Below are positions 36,870 to 46,678 of a stretch of DNA of 64,000 bases, piece by piece; the stretch's first letter is position 1; each line of letters begins with the position of its first letter. This DNA is from Tardiphaga alba (GTDB lineage: Bacteria; Pseudomonadota; Alphaproteobacteria; Rhizobiales; Xanthobacteraceae). The DNA lies in the NCBI RefSeq assembly GCF_018279705.1, contig NZ_CP036498.1, positions 5,659,001-5,723,000 on the forward strand, written 5' to 3'. Below the pieces are notes generated by a model. That model saw only the letters and a list, made by a program, of their open reading frames with translations, was not told the origin of the DNA and did not search any database. Position numbers and translations under genes: made by a program.

Positions 36870-38214
36870 AGACCGTGCCAGCGGCAAGCCCGCGCTGGCT
36901 CTTGCGACGGCGGTGAACAGCGGCAAGTTCGAAGGCGAAGCCCAACGCGTACGCAAATCCGGCGAACATTTCTGGGCTCACGTGCTGATAGACCCGATCC
37001 ACGACGACACCGGAAAGCTGGTCGGCTTCGCCAAGGTCACAAGGGACATCACCGAGCGTCGGATCGCTCAGGAGGAACTCGATCGTTCCCGTGAGGCGCT
37101 GGTGCAGGCGCAGAAGCTCGAGGCAATCGGCCGCCTGACCGGCGGGGTTGCTCACGACTTCAACAACCTTCTCACCGTCATCCGCGTTTCGGTCGATTTC
37201 CTTCAGCGGCCGGACCTCTCGGAGGAAAAACGCGCAAGGTACGTGAAGGCGATAGCCGACACGACCAGCAGGGCGACCATCTTGACCGGTCAGCTACTCG
37301 CTTTCGCGCGGCGGCAACCCCTTGCCCCGGAAATCTTCGATGTTGCGGAACGATTGCGCGATCTGGATCAGATCATGCGCACTACGGTGGGAGGAATGGT
37401 CGAACTGCAAGTGGAGCACCCGGCCGAACGACTCGCTATCGAGGCCGACCCCAGCCAGTTCGAGACCGCCGTCCTCAACATTCTGGTGAATGCCCGCGAT
37501 GCGATGCCCGACGGGGGCCGCATCTCGATCCGGATCGCCGCCGCCGTCGCGGTCCCCGCGGTGAGAGGTCATGCCGCCGCCAGCGGCAACTTCGTCGCCG
37601 TCAGCATCGAGGACTCGGGGACAGGCATGGATCCCGCAACGCTTACGCGGATATTCGAGCCGTTCTTCACGACGAAACCCGTCGATAAAGGTACAGGTCT
37701 TGGTTTGAGCCAAGTCTATGGCTTCGCCAAGCAGTCCGGCGGCGAGATTGATGCTACGAGCGAAATCGGTCGGGGCACGACCTTCACGCTCTACCTTCCG
37801 CGCTCAGACACGGAAACGCCTTCCAGCACGGGCCGCTCGGGCATATCCTCGAACTCGTCCGCAACCGTCGCACGCCGAATCCTGCTGGTGGAGGACAATC
37901 AAACCGTTGGATCCTTTGCGGCCGACCTGCTGCGGGAATTGGGACAATCCGTGCGATGGGTGGGCGACGGTCAGACTGCGCTCGATATTCTTCGCGAGGA
38001 GGGTGAATACGATCTGGTCTTCTCCGACGTGGTGATGCCGGGAATGACCGGGATCGAGCTCGCGCGGACGATCCGCGCGGAGTGGCCGGGGATCGAGGTC
38101 GTGCTCACCAGTGGCTATAGTCACGTGCTGGCGGACGAAGGCACTCACGGTTTTGACCTTCTCAAGAAGCCCTACTCGATCGAAGGCCTGCTTTCCGCCT
38201 TGCGCCGAAAGTGA
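36694..38214 (+). CDS. PAS hybrid histidine kinase (main part, split from its first PAS)
   Basis: A 506-residue reading that begins at an accidental TTG; the natural start is 36282 in another frame. It contains the second PAS domain (about 1-115), HisKA with the phospho-acceptor His in GGVAHDFNNLL, HATPase_c (EDSGTGMD, GTGLGLSQVYGFAKQSGG) and a C-terminal receiver with Asp in LVFSDVVMPGMTG and Lys in LLKKPYS. The kinase core is strikingly similar to that of the kinase at 57639-60011 (shared ILTGQLLAFARRQPLAP-like block). If the shift is real, a shortened kinase could still be made by reinitiation. Confidence 0.8.
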   Translation: MLASERRFKLLVQGVKDYAIYLLDPNGHVTNWNAGAQAIKGYTEAEIVGRHFSVFYTDEDRASGKPALALATAVNSGKFEGEAQRVRKSGEHFWAHVLIDPIHDDTGKLVGFAKVTRDITERRIAQEELDRSREALVQAQKLEAIGRLTGGVAHDFNNLLTVIRVSVDFLQRPDLSEEKRARYVKAIADTTSRATILTGQLLAFARRQPLAPEIFDVAERLRDLDQIMRTTVGGMVELQVEHPAERLAIEADPSQFETAVLNILVNARDAMPDGGRISIRIAAAVAVPAVRGHAAASGNFVAVSIEDSGTGMDPATLTRIFEPFFTTKPVDKGTGLGLSQVYGFAKQSGGEIDATSEIGRGTTFTLYLPRSDTETPSSTGRSGISSNSSATVARRILLVEDNQTVGSFAADLLRELGQSVRWVGDGQTALDILREEGEYDLVFSDVVMPGMTGIELARTIRAEWPGIEVVLTSGYSHVLADEGTHGFDLLKKPYSIEGLLSALRRK

Positions 38215-38404
38215 TGGTTGACCGACGCGATCGCTTCGCGAAGCCGGGCCTGGAGGGTCGACGTCAGATATGCGGGGTACGATCCGATAGCGGGACGTTT
38301 CCGATAATCAGCAGTCCGCTGCCCGCACTTGGATCTCCAGCGGTAGGTCTTGATTTCCGAAATGACATCTGCAAATTTTTGACATCGTACATCCGCGTCC
38401 CGCC

Positions 38405-38677
38405 ATGCCAAAAAATCGGACACCCGCCTGCCCTAAGTGCCAAGCCGCCACCGCGTGGATTCGGTCAATACCGGGCACGCCGGGCTTTGTCGTTCACGCA
38501 TATGAATGCCCGCGCTGCGGCTTTATCAGCACTCAGATTGAACCGGTTCCGCTAGAACAGGCCGGGGGTGGCTCGAAGGCGATTGAAACCGCCGAGACGA
38601 TAACCGTGCCGGACCGGCCAAAGAAATTGACCAAGGAGATGCTCGGCGCTTCGGGATACGACGTCCCGCGAAGATGA
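38405..38677 (+). CDS. Small zinc-ribbon-like protein
   Basis: A 90-residue protein with two CxxC knuckles, CPKC near residue 10 and CPRC near 35, separated by 22 residues, forming a probable zinc ribbon. The rest is a polar tail with a closing KKLTKEMLGASGYDVPRR. No family name is certain; similar short zinc-finger proteins are frequent in Bradyrhizobium relatives. Single-gene unit downstream of the hybrid kinase. Confidence 0.65.
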   Translation: MPKNRTPACPKCQAATAWIRSIPGTPGFVVHAYECPRCGFISTQIEPVPLEQAGGGSKAIETAETITVPDRPKKLTKEMLGASGYDVPRR

Positions 38678-38896
38678 CGTGTGCCGGGCCGGGCACGCCA
38701 CTGCGACCGATTCACTTGTGTGATGCAAGACGGCCTGGAGGCGCTGTCGGGCTTGCCTAACCTGGCTCCGAATGCCGCAAATCCAACAAGGACGCACAGG
38801 CTACATGGCCTGCACCATCGCATGGCCGTCGGGGAGCCAATCGTCGGGAGGCGCGCCGCGCGGCGCGATCAGACGGCGCCGGAGCCAGTGACCCGC

Positions 38897-39148
38897 TCAG
38901 TAAGTTGACCTCCAACTAGGCGGAACCACTTCCTGCCGCGCTACGGTCGCGACGTGACGTCCGTCGGCGTCTTCCAGAGTGATAGCAACTGGCCCATCTG
39001 TTGCCCCGACAATTGCTGCTGCAAGCAATTCCCTTAGGCCGAGATGAGCCTCTGTCAAAGCCGCGTCCCGGTCGATGAAATCAGCACCGTAAAGATCGAA
39101 GTGCCTGCCGCCTCGATCGTACTCGACGTGTAAACGATAGGTTGGCAT
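38897..39148 (-). CDS. DUF6894-like small protein
   Basis: An 83-residue protein of the pattern YRLHVEYDRGGRHFDLYGADFIDRDAALTEAHLGLRELLA, close to the F-x-x-x-DG...D-x-x-G-x-x-L-x-D-x-x-x-A-x-x-x-A layout of DUF6894 proteins that are abundant in Rhizobiales. The end (VAITLEDADGRHVATVA) is the usual L-x-x-x-D-x-x-G-x-x-V segment. A strong AAGGAG site lies before the ATG. Function unknown. Confidence 0.65.
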   Translation of the reverse strand: MPTYRLHVEYDRGGRHFDLYGADFIDRDAALTEAHLGLRELLAAAIVGATDGPVAITLEDADGRHVATVARQEVVPPSWRSTY

Positions 39149-39587
39149 GGCAGCTCCTTCTCTCCGAAGATTCTACCGGAGAAACGTCAAAACCTTTGTC
39201 TCTTTCCCGACACCAATTGCGTTCTTTTCGCGGAATGTTCGGTGTTCAACGCGCAGCAGCGGTTCCTATTGCGAATGTTCGCAGGCCGGTACTATAGTTG
39301 ATCGCCGGCAGGGGAGAATTTCAGTCGGAAAAAGTATATTAAGTACCGGCACCAGCCGCCGAGCGCCAATGCCGGCGGCTTTTTGCTGCAGCACGCAAAA
39401 GTGGCCTGCTGCCATCGACGGTGAAGGTCCGCTCGAAGGCAAGCCTCGGCAGGACCGTCTTGCGAGTTTGCAGGGGTGGAGAGGATGGCTGCTTCACCGT
39501 TTAGGGCGACGGATCACTGGCGCCCTTTCGCTTCTCTCGTTCGGGTCCTGGCCAAAGGGAACTGAACAGACAGTCGTTTTCGTCGAG
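39149..39587. other. Intergenic stretch with an orphan terminator
   Basis: About 440 bases with no gene on either strand. It contains the rho-independent terminator at 39354-39384 on the plus strand, although no plus-strand gene ends nearby, so a small non-coding RNA may lie roughly between 39200 and 39384. Nothing else stands out. Confidence 0.35.
39354..39384 (+). terminator. Rho-independent terminator without an upstream gene
   Basis: AGCCGCC at 39354-39360 pairs with GGCGGCT at 39374-39380 and is followed by TTTT. The hairpin is GC-rich and followed by the run of T expected for intrinsic termination of plus-strand transcription. Confidence 0.6.
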
Positions 39588-39809
39588 CTATTCGGAGCCG
39601 AATTCAGCAGCAGCGATTTTTGCCGCGACCGTGAGTTCATGCAGGGTACGGCGTCCCGCTTCCGCGCACTCGACGATCTTCTCGCCGATGCGCTTGCGCG
39701 CTCCGTGATCCGACCTGAGATTTATCGGGAGACTTTCACAGCCCCGCTCGAGCGCAACTTCCATGTTTGCCTTCGTACGATCGTTGAATGATTCAACAAA
39801 GAACATCAT
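39588..39809 (-). CDS. Hypothetical small protein of a Bradyrhizobium-type family
   Basis: A 73-residue protein: MFFVESFNDRTKANMEVALERGCESLPINLRSDHGARKRIGEKIVECAEAGRRTL. The layout (FNDRTKANMEVALERxC, HxxRKRIxEKIxxCAExGxxTL) is that of a short conserved family of unknown function in this bacterial group. It lies just downstream of rpoH on the same strand. Whether the ATG at 39809 or the next codon, also ATG, is used is unclear. Confidence 0.6.
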   Translation of the reverse strand: MMFFVESFNDRTKANMEVALERGCESLPINLRSDHGARKRIGEKIVECAEAGRRTLHELTVAAKIAAAEFGSE

Positions 39810-39925
39810 CGCCTCTCGCCCGTCGGTACGGCGACCCCCGGCACGGAGCCGCCCTTTCCGTGAGATAAACAAATCGATCGGTGTGTACCACCGCGACCTA
39901 TGGTGCATCGCAAAAGAGGTATCGA

Positions 39926-40803
39926 TCAGCGATGAAAGGCGGTAGCTCCACCGGAAGATGCAACGGCGCCACGGATCTTCTCTATCGCCCTCTCTTCGAT
40001 CTGGCGTACGCGCTCCCTTGAGATGCCCATTTCGGCGCCGAGCTCATCGAGAATCAACGGGTGATCGGTGAGCCACCTTGCACGAATGATGCGCTGCTCT
40101 CTTAGGGAAAGGCCGCACAATGCCTGTTCGAGCGCTTGCCGACGCCGAGCGCTATCGCTCCGCTCGCGTAGGATTCCTCCACATCCATATCGTGAGTAAG
40201 ACGGTCCTGCCATTCCATGCCGTCATCGTCGTCATAGGGCAACGTCGCGTTCAAGGATATGTCTCCCTGGAGGCGCCGATTCATGTCAACGACTTCGCTT
40301 TCGGGCGCGTCCAGACGTCGCGCGATGCTAGATACATGCTCGGGCAGCATATCGCCTTCCTCGAGCGCCCCTATCTTGCTCTTGAGTCGGCGCAGATTGA
40401 AGAAGAGGCGCTTCTGGGAATTGGAGGCGGCGACCCGGACGATCGACCATGATCGCAGAAGGTGTTCGTGGATTGTCGCCTTGATCCACCAGGTTGCATA
40501 CGTCGCGAGCCGGAAGCCGCGATCCGGGTCAAACTTTTTGACGGCCTGCATCAGTCCGATATTGCCCTCCGAGATGAGGTCGGAGATCGGTAACCCATAG
40601 CCGCGATATCGCATAGCGATCTTCGCGACGAGACGCAGATGGCTGGTCACCAACTGGTATGCAGCCTCTTCGTCGCCGTCTTCTCGAAGCTTTCGCCCGA
40701 AGAAAACCTCCTTCGGCGTCAGAAGGGGAAAGCGTTTGATCGTGTTCATGTAGCGTGTGAAACCGTCCCCCGTATCCAGGGCGGGAAGAGCCGTGGCGGC
40801 CAT
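39926..40803 (-). pseudogene. rpoH: RpoH-type heat-shock sigma factor with a frameshift
   Basis: The first frame (40803 to about 40170) encodes sigma regions 1.2 to 3 (FTRYMNTIKRFPLLTPKEV, then RLVAKIAMRYRGYGLPISDLISEGNIGLMQAVKKFDP). It loses frame after MDVEESYA. The continuation in another frame holds region 4 (ERSDSARRRQALEQALCGLSLREQRIIRARWL, then ELGAEMGISRERVRQIEERAIEKIR). From start to stop there are 878 bases, exactly one short of 293 codons, so a single base is missing near 40165-40172. RpoH directs heat-shock transcription; a promoter of its type precedes the neighbouring hsp20 gene. As read, the protein lacks the -35-binding domain. Bradyrhizobium-type genomes carry several rpoH copies, so loss of one is tolerable. 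Confidence 0.85.
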
Positions 40804-40875
40804 TGTCGAACTCCGTGATGCGCGTCAAAAGAAAGCCCACGCGCCGAATACAGGCGCGCGGGTTTGGAGCCACCG

Positions 40876-41328
40876 TCAGGCGGCCTTCGCTTCCAGTTGT
40901 TCGAAGCTGCTGCTACCCGGCTGTCCGATCGGAATGCTTCGCGGCTTCATGGCCTCTGGCACTTCACGCATCAGACCGATCCGCAGCAAACCGTTGTCGA
41001 AGTTCGCCTCGGTGACCTTGACGTGGTCGGCCAGGTTGAACTGCCGCTTGAAGCCGCGCGCCGAGATTCCCTGGTAGAGCAGATCGCGCTTCTGCTCGTC
41101 CTTGCGGCCTTCGACCGTCAAAACGTTCTGCTCGGCCGTCAGGGAAATGTTCTCGGGAGAGTAGCCAGCCAGTGCGAGCGAGATGCGGTAGCGGTCATCG
41201 CCGAGACGTTCGATATCGTAGGGCGGAAAGCCCTCCTCATTGGAGCGCTGCGTCGCGTCCAGAAGATCGAAAAGGCGATCGAAGCCGATGCTCGAGCGCC
41301 AGAGCGGGGCGAAGTCGTAGTTTCTCAT
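40876..41328 (-). CDS. Small heat-shock protein, Hsp20 family
   Basis: A 150-residue alpha-crystallin-type chaperone of rhizobial class A: DFAPLWRSSIGFDRLFDLLDATQR at the N-terminus, the crystallin domain YDIERLGDDRYRISLALAGYSPENISLTAE, and the closing ARGFKRQFNLADHVKVTEANFDNGLLRIGLMREVPE. A C-terminal RSIPI segment (I-x-I/V) serves oligomer assembly. It binds unfolding proteins on heat stress. The start at 41328 follows AAGGAGG, which sits inside a ROSE-like RNA thermometer. A heat-shock promoter is placed 94 bases upstream. Confidence 0.93.
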   Translation of the reverse strand: MRNYDFAPLWRSSIGFDRLFDLLDATQRSNEEGFPPYDIERLGDDRYRISLALAGYSPENISLTAEQNVLTVEGRKDEQKRDLLYQGISARGFKRQFNLADHVKVTEANFDNGLLRIGLMREVPEAMKPRSIPIGQPGSSSFEQLEAKAA

Positions 41329-41415
41329 AGCCAAATCCTCCTTTGAGCAAGATGGGTATGAGCAGACGCCGGACACCACCGGCGCCCGCCTCCGTCGGAC
41401 CCTATGGGCGTCCGA
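41329..41415 (-). promoter_or_regulatory. ROSE-like RNA thermometer of the hsp20 leader
   Basis: In the RNA just before the hsp20 start, AUCUUGCU can pair with GGAGGAU across the loop CAAA, leaving the G of UUGCU bulged. This is the signature of ROSE elements, in which a UYGCU sequence masks the Shine-Dalgarno at low temperature and melts on heating. The leader upstream is GC-rich and can form further hairpins, and its length of about 85-95 bases is normal for ROSE. The pairing was drawn by hand. Confidence 0.65.
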
Positions 41416-41421
41416 CATCCG

Positions 41422-41453
41422 ATATCTAGAAAAACTCGCAGCGCGATTTCAAG
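41422..41453 (-). promoter_or_regulatory. RpoH-type promoter of hsp20
   Basis: Read on the minus strand: CTTGAAAT at 41453-41446 and CTAGATAT at 41429-41422, spaced as in alphaproteobacterial heat-shock promoters (CTTGAAA with an AT-rich -10). It lies about 94 bases before the hsp20 ATG, leaving room for the ROSE-like leader. Confidence 0.65.
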
Positions 41454-41585
41454 GGCCGACCTAAATTTTTTTGAGGCTGCATATCCTTGCGGACTGGGTC
41501 GAACCGTGCGTTCCGGATCTGCGGTCGCGCAACCATTCGGTAGTTGTTTTTTTGTCGTGTCTGCAAGGCTGAGAGAGCCGGCGGG

Positions 41586-41924
41586 ATGGCGGTGAAGATC
41601 GGTCCGCGCGTCACCTCGCAGGACTGTTCGGCATGCGGGTCGAAGGTAGTGAAGACTTTTGGCGGAGCGGGTCCACCGCTACGCCTGCGGCTCGACGCTT
41701 GATCGCGACGTCAACGCGGCGAAGAACGTAAGCAGCGGGCCTTCGCGGCCCACGGGCGCGGCAGGGCGCCCGGGGACGTCAACGTGGGGAATGAGCCCGA
41801 GCGTCGTCCCGGAAGCGCGGTGTCCGAAGCGGCTTGGCCGGCTCGGCCCGAACCAGGATATCGCGTGGATTCCGCACGATAATCAGAATGGCCGCTGAAT
41901 GTTTCATCCTTCAAGGATTGGAAC
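41586..41924 (+). pseudogene. 3' remnant of an IS200/IS605 tnpB gene with right-end hairpin
   Basis: The frame ending at 41898 contains RVHRYACGSTLDRDVNAAKN, the last zinc-ribbon half and D-x-N-A-A-x-N block of TnpB RNA-guided nucleases. The first zinc knuckle (VTSQDCSACGSKVVKTF) lies just upstream in a different frame, so the remnant is also frameshifted near 41660. Immediately after the gene, GTTTCATCC and GGATTGGAAC (41901-41924) form a hairpin like those at the right ends and omega-RNA scaffolds of such elements. No tnpA or left end is present; the element is dead. Confidence 0.65.
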
Positions 41925-41944
41925 CGGGCGTGTTCGAAGATGTT
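41920..41944 (+). promoter_or_regulatory. EcfG-type general-stress promoter (41978 operon)
   Basis: GGAAC at 41920-41924, a 17-base spacer, GTT at 41942-41944. The ATG of the secreted PepSY-like protein follows 33 bases later. The -35 overlaps the last bases of the TnpB-remnant hairpin. Confidence 0.65.
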
Positions 41945-41977
41945 GGAAGAACCCGTCACCAACATGTGAGGATTTGC

Positions 41978-42295
41978 ATGAAACCGATCTCCAATCTCAT
42001 CGTAGCCGCCGCTCTGCTCGCGTCCGGAGCCGCTTTCGCGCAAAACCCGCAGGCCAAGGACGGACCGAACAACAACGCCGTCAACACCGAGCAGAAGAAC
42101 TCCAACGCTCCAGTCGCCGGTCGCAACTCCTTCACCGAGGGCCAGGCCAAGTCGGCCATCGAGAAAGCCGGCTACGGCAACGTGACCGAGCTCAAGAAGG
42201 ATGACAACGGCGTCTGGCGCGGCAAGGCATCCAAGAGCGGTGTGACGAGCAGCATCAGCGTGGATTTCCAGGGCAACGTGAACGCGGCGAAGTAA
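41978..42295 (+). CDS. Secreted PepSY-like small protein
   Basis: A 105-residue exported protein: signal peptide MKPISNLIVAAALLASGAAFAQ cleaved after AFA-Q, an Asn/Lys-rich linker (KDGPNNNAVNTEQKNSNAP), then a PepSY-like fold FTEGQAKSAIEKAGYGNVTELKKDDNGVWRGKASKSG ending ISVDFQGNV. The domain is similar in layout to the PepSY protein at 52338. It starts an operon with the YflT-like protein (12-base gap) behind an EcfG promoter. It acts in the periplasm; the function is unknown beyond stress association. Confidence 0.75.
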   Translation: MKPISNLIVAAALLASGAAFAQNPQAKDGPNNNAVNTEQKNSNAPVAGRNSFTEGQAKSAIEKAGYGNVTELKKDDNGVWRGKASKSGVTSSISVDFQGNVNAAK

Positions 42296-42307
42296 GGAAG
42301 AAACATC

Positions 42308-42910
42308 ATGACCTCGACCATTTCCCGTCTCTACGACAACTACTCCGATGCCCAGGCCGCCGTGACGAAGCTCGAGGCCGCCGGCGTTCCTCATTCCGAC
42401 ATCAGCATCGTCGCGAACAACTCCGACGGCTGGTTCGACGACAAGAAGGACCGTGACGGCGACGGCGTCGACGACCGTGCCGAAGCGGCAGGTACCGGCG
42501 CTGGCGTCGGTGCCGGAATCGGCGGCGCGGCTGGTCTGCTCGCTGGCCTCGGCCTGCTTGCCATCCCCGGTCTCGGGCCCGTCGTGGCGGCCGGCTGGCT
42601 GGCGGCGACCGCGGTCGGCGCCGCCGCGGGCGCGGCAACCGGCGGTCTCGTCGGCGCGTTGACGGAAGCCGGCGTCTCGAAGGACGAAGCTCCGCTCTAT
42701 GCGGAAGGCGTACGCCGCGGTGGCTCGCTAGTGACCGCCAAGGTCGCAGACGGCGACAAGTCTCGTCTGGAAGCCGTGCTGGACACCTCCTCGGTGAACC
42801 TGCGCGACCGCAGCGCCGCTTGGCAGAAGAACGGATGGACCGGGTACGATCCGGGCAGCCAGCCGTACGACGCCGAAGAGGTCCGAAAGGAACGGACTTT
42901 GTACCGCTGA
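42308..42910 (+). CDS. YflT-like general stress protein with glycine-zipper segment
   Basis: A 200-residue protein. The N-terminal part (TISRLYDNYSDAQAAVTKLEAAGVPHSDISIVAN) resembles the YflT/GSP17M stress domain. A DxDxDxxDD-like acidic loop (KKDRDGDGVDDRAE) follows. A long Gly/Ala hydrophobic region (about 63-120) with glycine-zipper spacing could insert in or coat membranes. The C-terminal half contains a second stress-domain-like stretch (YAEGVRRGGSLVTAKVADG). It is in an operon behind an EcfG promoter and is closed by a strong terminator. Confidence 0.75.
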   Translation: MTSTISRLYDNYSDAQAAVTKLEAAGVPHSDISIVANNSDGWFDDKKDRDGDGVDDRAEAAGTGAGVGAGIGGAAGLLAGLGLLAIPGLGPVVAAGWLAATAVGAAAGAATGGLVGALTEAGVSKDEAPLYAEGVRRGGSLVTAKVADGDKSRLEAVLDTSSVNLRDRSAAWQKNGWTGYDPGSQPYDAEEVRKERTLYR

Positions 42911-42918
42911 TCCACAAT

Positions 42919-42944
42919 GGCCCGCTTCGGCGGGCCGTTTTTTT
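42919..42944 (+). terminator. Rho-independent terminator of the 41978-42910 operon
   Basis: GGCCCGC (42919-42925), loop TTCG, GCGGGCC (42930-42936), then GTTTTTTT. A perfect 7-bp stem with a stable UUCG-type loop and a T run, eight bases after the stop codon. Confidence 0.9.
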
Positions 42945-42952
42945 GGCAGGAC

Positions 42953-43690
42953 ATGATGGGGTGGAGGAAGTTGGTACGCGCGGCACGACATGTGGGAACG
43001 GCCGGCTGGTCCGTCCCGGCATCGCGCGCAGGCCTCTTCCCGTCGGAGGGCAGCCATCTGGAACGCTACGCATCACGCCTTTCGGCCGTCGAGATCAACT
43101 CGTCGTTTTCGCGATCTCATCGACGGGCAACTTACGAAAGATGGGCACGGACCGTAGAACCTGATTTCAGGTTTTCCGTGAAGGTCCCCAAGGCCATCAC
43201 GCACGATCGGGGTCTAGTCGATGCCGAAATCCTTTTTCGGGCTTTTGCCGAAGAGGTAGCAGGCCTGGCTGGGAAGCTTGGGGCCGTGCTTGTGCAACTA
43301 CCGCCAAAACTGGCTTTCGACGCCGACACCGCGAGAGGGTTCTTCGGACACGCTTGCTCGATTCTTGCCGCCGCTGTCGCCGTCGAACCCCGCCATGCAA
43401 GCTGGTTCACCCCGGATGCAGACGGGCTACTCAAACGCCTGCGTGTAGCCCGCGTGGCCGCCCACCCCGTGCTTTACGGCGATGGCGAGCCCGGAGGATG
43501 GGACGGCTTGATGTACTACCGTCTGCACGGCGCGCCGAGGACGTACTACTCCGACTACGACGAGGCAGCGCTCGATCGCATCGCCGAACAACTGGGGCGG
43601 AGCCCCGCAGTTTCCAAATGGTGTATTTTCGACAACACCGCGGCAGGCGCGGCGCTGGGAAACGCTCTGTCGATCGCCGAACGCCTGTAA
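42953..43690 (+). CDS. DUF72 (YecE-like) protein
   Basis: A TIM-barrel protein of about 245 residues of the DUF72 family: VGTAGWSVP at the first strand, LERYASRLSAVEINSSFSRSHRRATYERWARTV, F-x-FSVKVPKAITHDRGL, GAVLVQLPPKLAFD, VAVEPRHASWF, YYRLHGAPRTYYSDYDEAAL and a closing CIFDNTAAGAALGNAL. The residue set is complete. The biochemical role of the family is not settled; structure suggests nucleotide or nucleic-acid hydrolysis. The start is uncertain: ATGATG at 42953-42958 or a TTG further in at about 42973. Confidence 0.8.
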   Translation: MMGWRKLVRAARHVGTAGWSVPASRAGLFPSEGSHLERYASRLSAVEINSSFSRSHRRATYERWARTVEPDFRFSVKVPKAITHDRGLVDAEILFRAFAEEVAGLAGKLGAVLVQLPPKLAFDADTARGFFGHACSILAAAVAVEPRHASWFTPDADGLLKRLRVARVAAHPVLYGDGEPGGWDGLMYYRLHGAPRTYYSDYDEAALDRIAEQLGRSPAVSKWCIFDNTAAGAALGNALSIAERL

Positions 43691-43913
43691 GACGACGGAA
43701 GGTGCAGGATGTCGCGGATTCGTGAATCAGGCTCCAGCCGCGCTTGGATGCGCGACGGCGCCTTCCGTTATCGTATCCTCAACTCTTCTATGAGCTACGG
43801 CCAGGCGAACGAAAGCCTAAGATTTTTCGGCGCGCTTGATTTTTGGCAAGAACTGACCGTCCGTCTGCACATGCGGCGCTCATGGTCATCATGGAAACGC
43901 GAACGCGACTATC

Positions 43914-44126
43914 GTGGCTGGTCTTCGGGTTGACAACGCCGTCCTCTTCGGCGCTGGCATTATCATCGTCTTGTTGGTGCGCCCGCTGGCCGAGCATTCG
44001 AAATATTTCATTCCGTTAGTCGTCGTCCTCAGTTTCGCCCTGGCATATCCGATCGCGTGGTGGATCGCGCCATGGATGCGAGCCCGCCGAGAGCGACGGT
44101 CTTCGACCCGACAGCCTGAAATCTAG
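43914..44126 (+). CDS. Small two-helix membrane protein
   Basis: A 70-residue frame from a GTG start, with hydrophobic segments AVLFGAGIIIVLLVRPLA and FIPLVVVLSFALAYPIAWWIA joined by a short charged loop and followed by an Arg-rich tail (MRARRERRSS). The positive-inside rule would place both ends in the cytoplasm. No family is recognised and there is no clear ribosome-binding site, so the call is tentative. Confidence 0.4.
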   Translation: MAGLRVDNAVLFGAGIIIVLLVRPLAEHSKYFIPLVVVLSFALAYPIAWWIAPWMRARRERRSSTRQPEI

Positions 44127-44370
44127 CCGGCATCCGGCATGCCTGGACGGCACACAGAAGCCACTGCTCGAGCATAAGCTTCCGACGGAGCTGTCGATGA
44201 ACTGTGTCACTCATCGGTGTCCCGTGCGATGAGACCCGCCATACGGCATGCGTAGACAGCCAAACCGCGCAGAAGCAAACGGCAACGCGATCCGAACGGT
44301 CCGCGTTGCCGCCGGGCATAGGCCGCTGCTGAAGGTCCGTGCGCGTGAGCGGTCACCTATTGTCCAGACG

Positions 44371-44730
44371 TCACGGGTGGACGGCGATCATCTGGCGTTT
44401 TCGTTCGTAGGCCGTCTGGCCGACCTTTCGCTTCCGGGTGAAATGGATCGCGCCACCGCGGCGCGGCGGAGGGCCGTCACCTCCGTCGAGGGTCCGCAGA
44501 GCCGCGAGGATGTCGCCAATGCGCACTTGACGGTCGGAGCCGGGGATCTGGCGAAGCCACGGCTTGCCCTCGACAGCGAATGCGTCCGAAGCCCAAGTGG
44601 CGAGGATGCATCGCTTCTGCAGGACATCCAAAACAGGATCGGCGAGAACTTCCCGCGGGTGGCTGAAGGTGCTGGCAAGTAGGGAATTCGCGTGGATATC
44701 GTCGTAGTCGGACATGGCGGACGTTGTCAT
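44371..44730 (-). CDS. Conserved hypothetical protein
   Basis: A 119-residue protein opening SDYDDIHANSLLASTFSHPREVLADPVLDVLQKRCILATWASDAFAVEGKPWLRQIPGSDRQVRIGDILAAL and ending in a basic tail. The H-P-x-E-V-L-x-D-P...L...Q-K-R-x-I-L-A-x-W-A-S-D-A segment is a recurring motif of small rhizobial proteins of unknown function. The start at 44730 has GGAGG six bases upstream, much better than any upstream start. Confidence 0.7.
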   Translation of the reverse strand: MTTSAMSDYDDIHANSLLASTFSHPREVLADPVLDVLQKRCILATWASDAFAVEGKPWLRQIPGSDRQVRIGDILAALRTLDGGDGPPPRRGGAIHFTRKRKVGQTAYERKRQMIAVHP

Positions 44731-44846
44731 GTTTGGCCTCCTTTCTCCTTTCGTTGGGGCGACCGCCATGTGGGAAAAGCCGAGGTCGTGATCAATACCC
44801 GCCGAAAGGAATTTCGACGCGCCGACGGCAACTACGTCACGGTCGT

Positions 44847-46621
<1,775 letters not shown>

Positions 46622-46678
46622 CGCCGCCGGCACAAGGTCGGGCGACGGTCGCGTGAACGCGGATCTCGACACCGCCTT

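Noticed and set aside
43709..43933. Open frame after the DUF72 gene
   Set aside because: Trp/Arg/Ser-rich with no family likeness; overlaps the better two-helix membrane frame.
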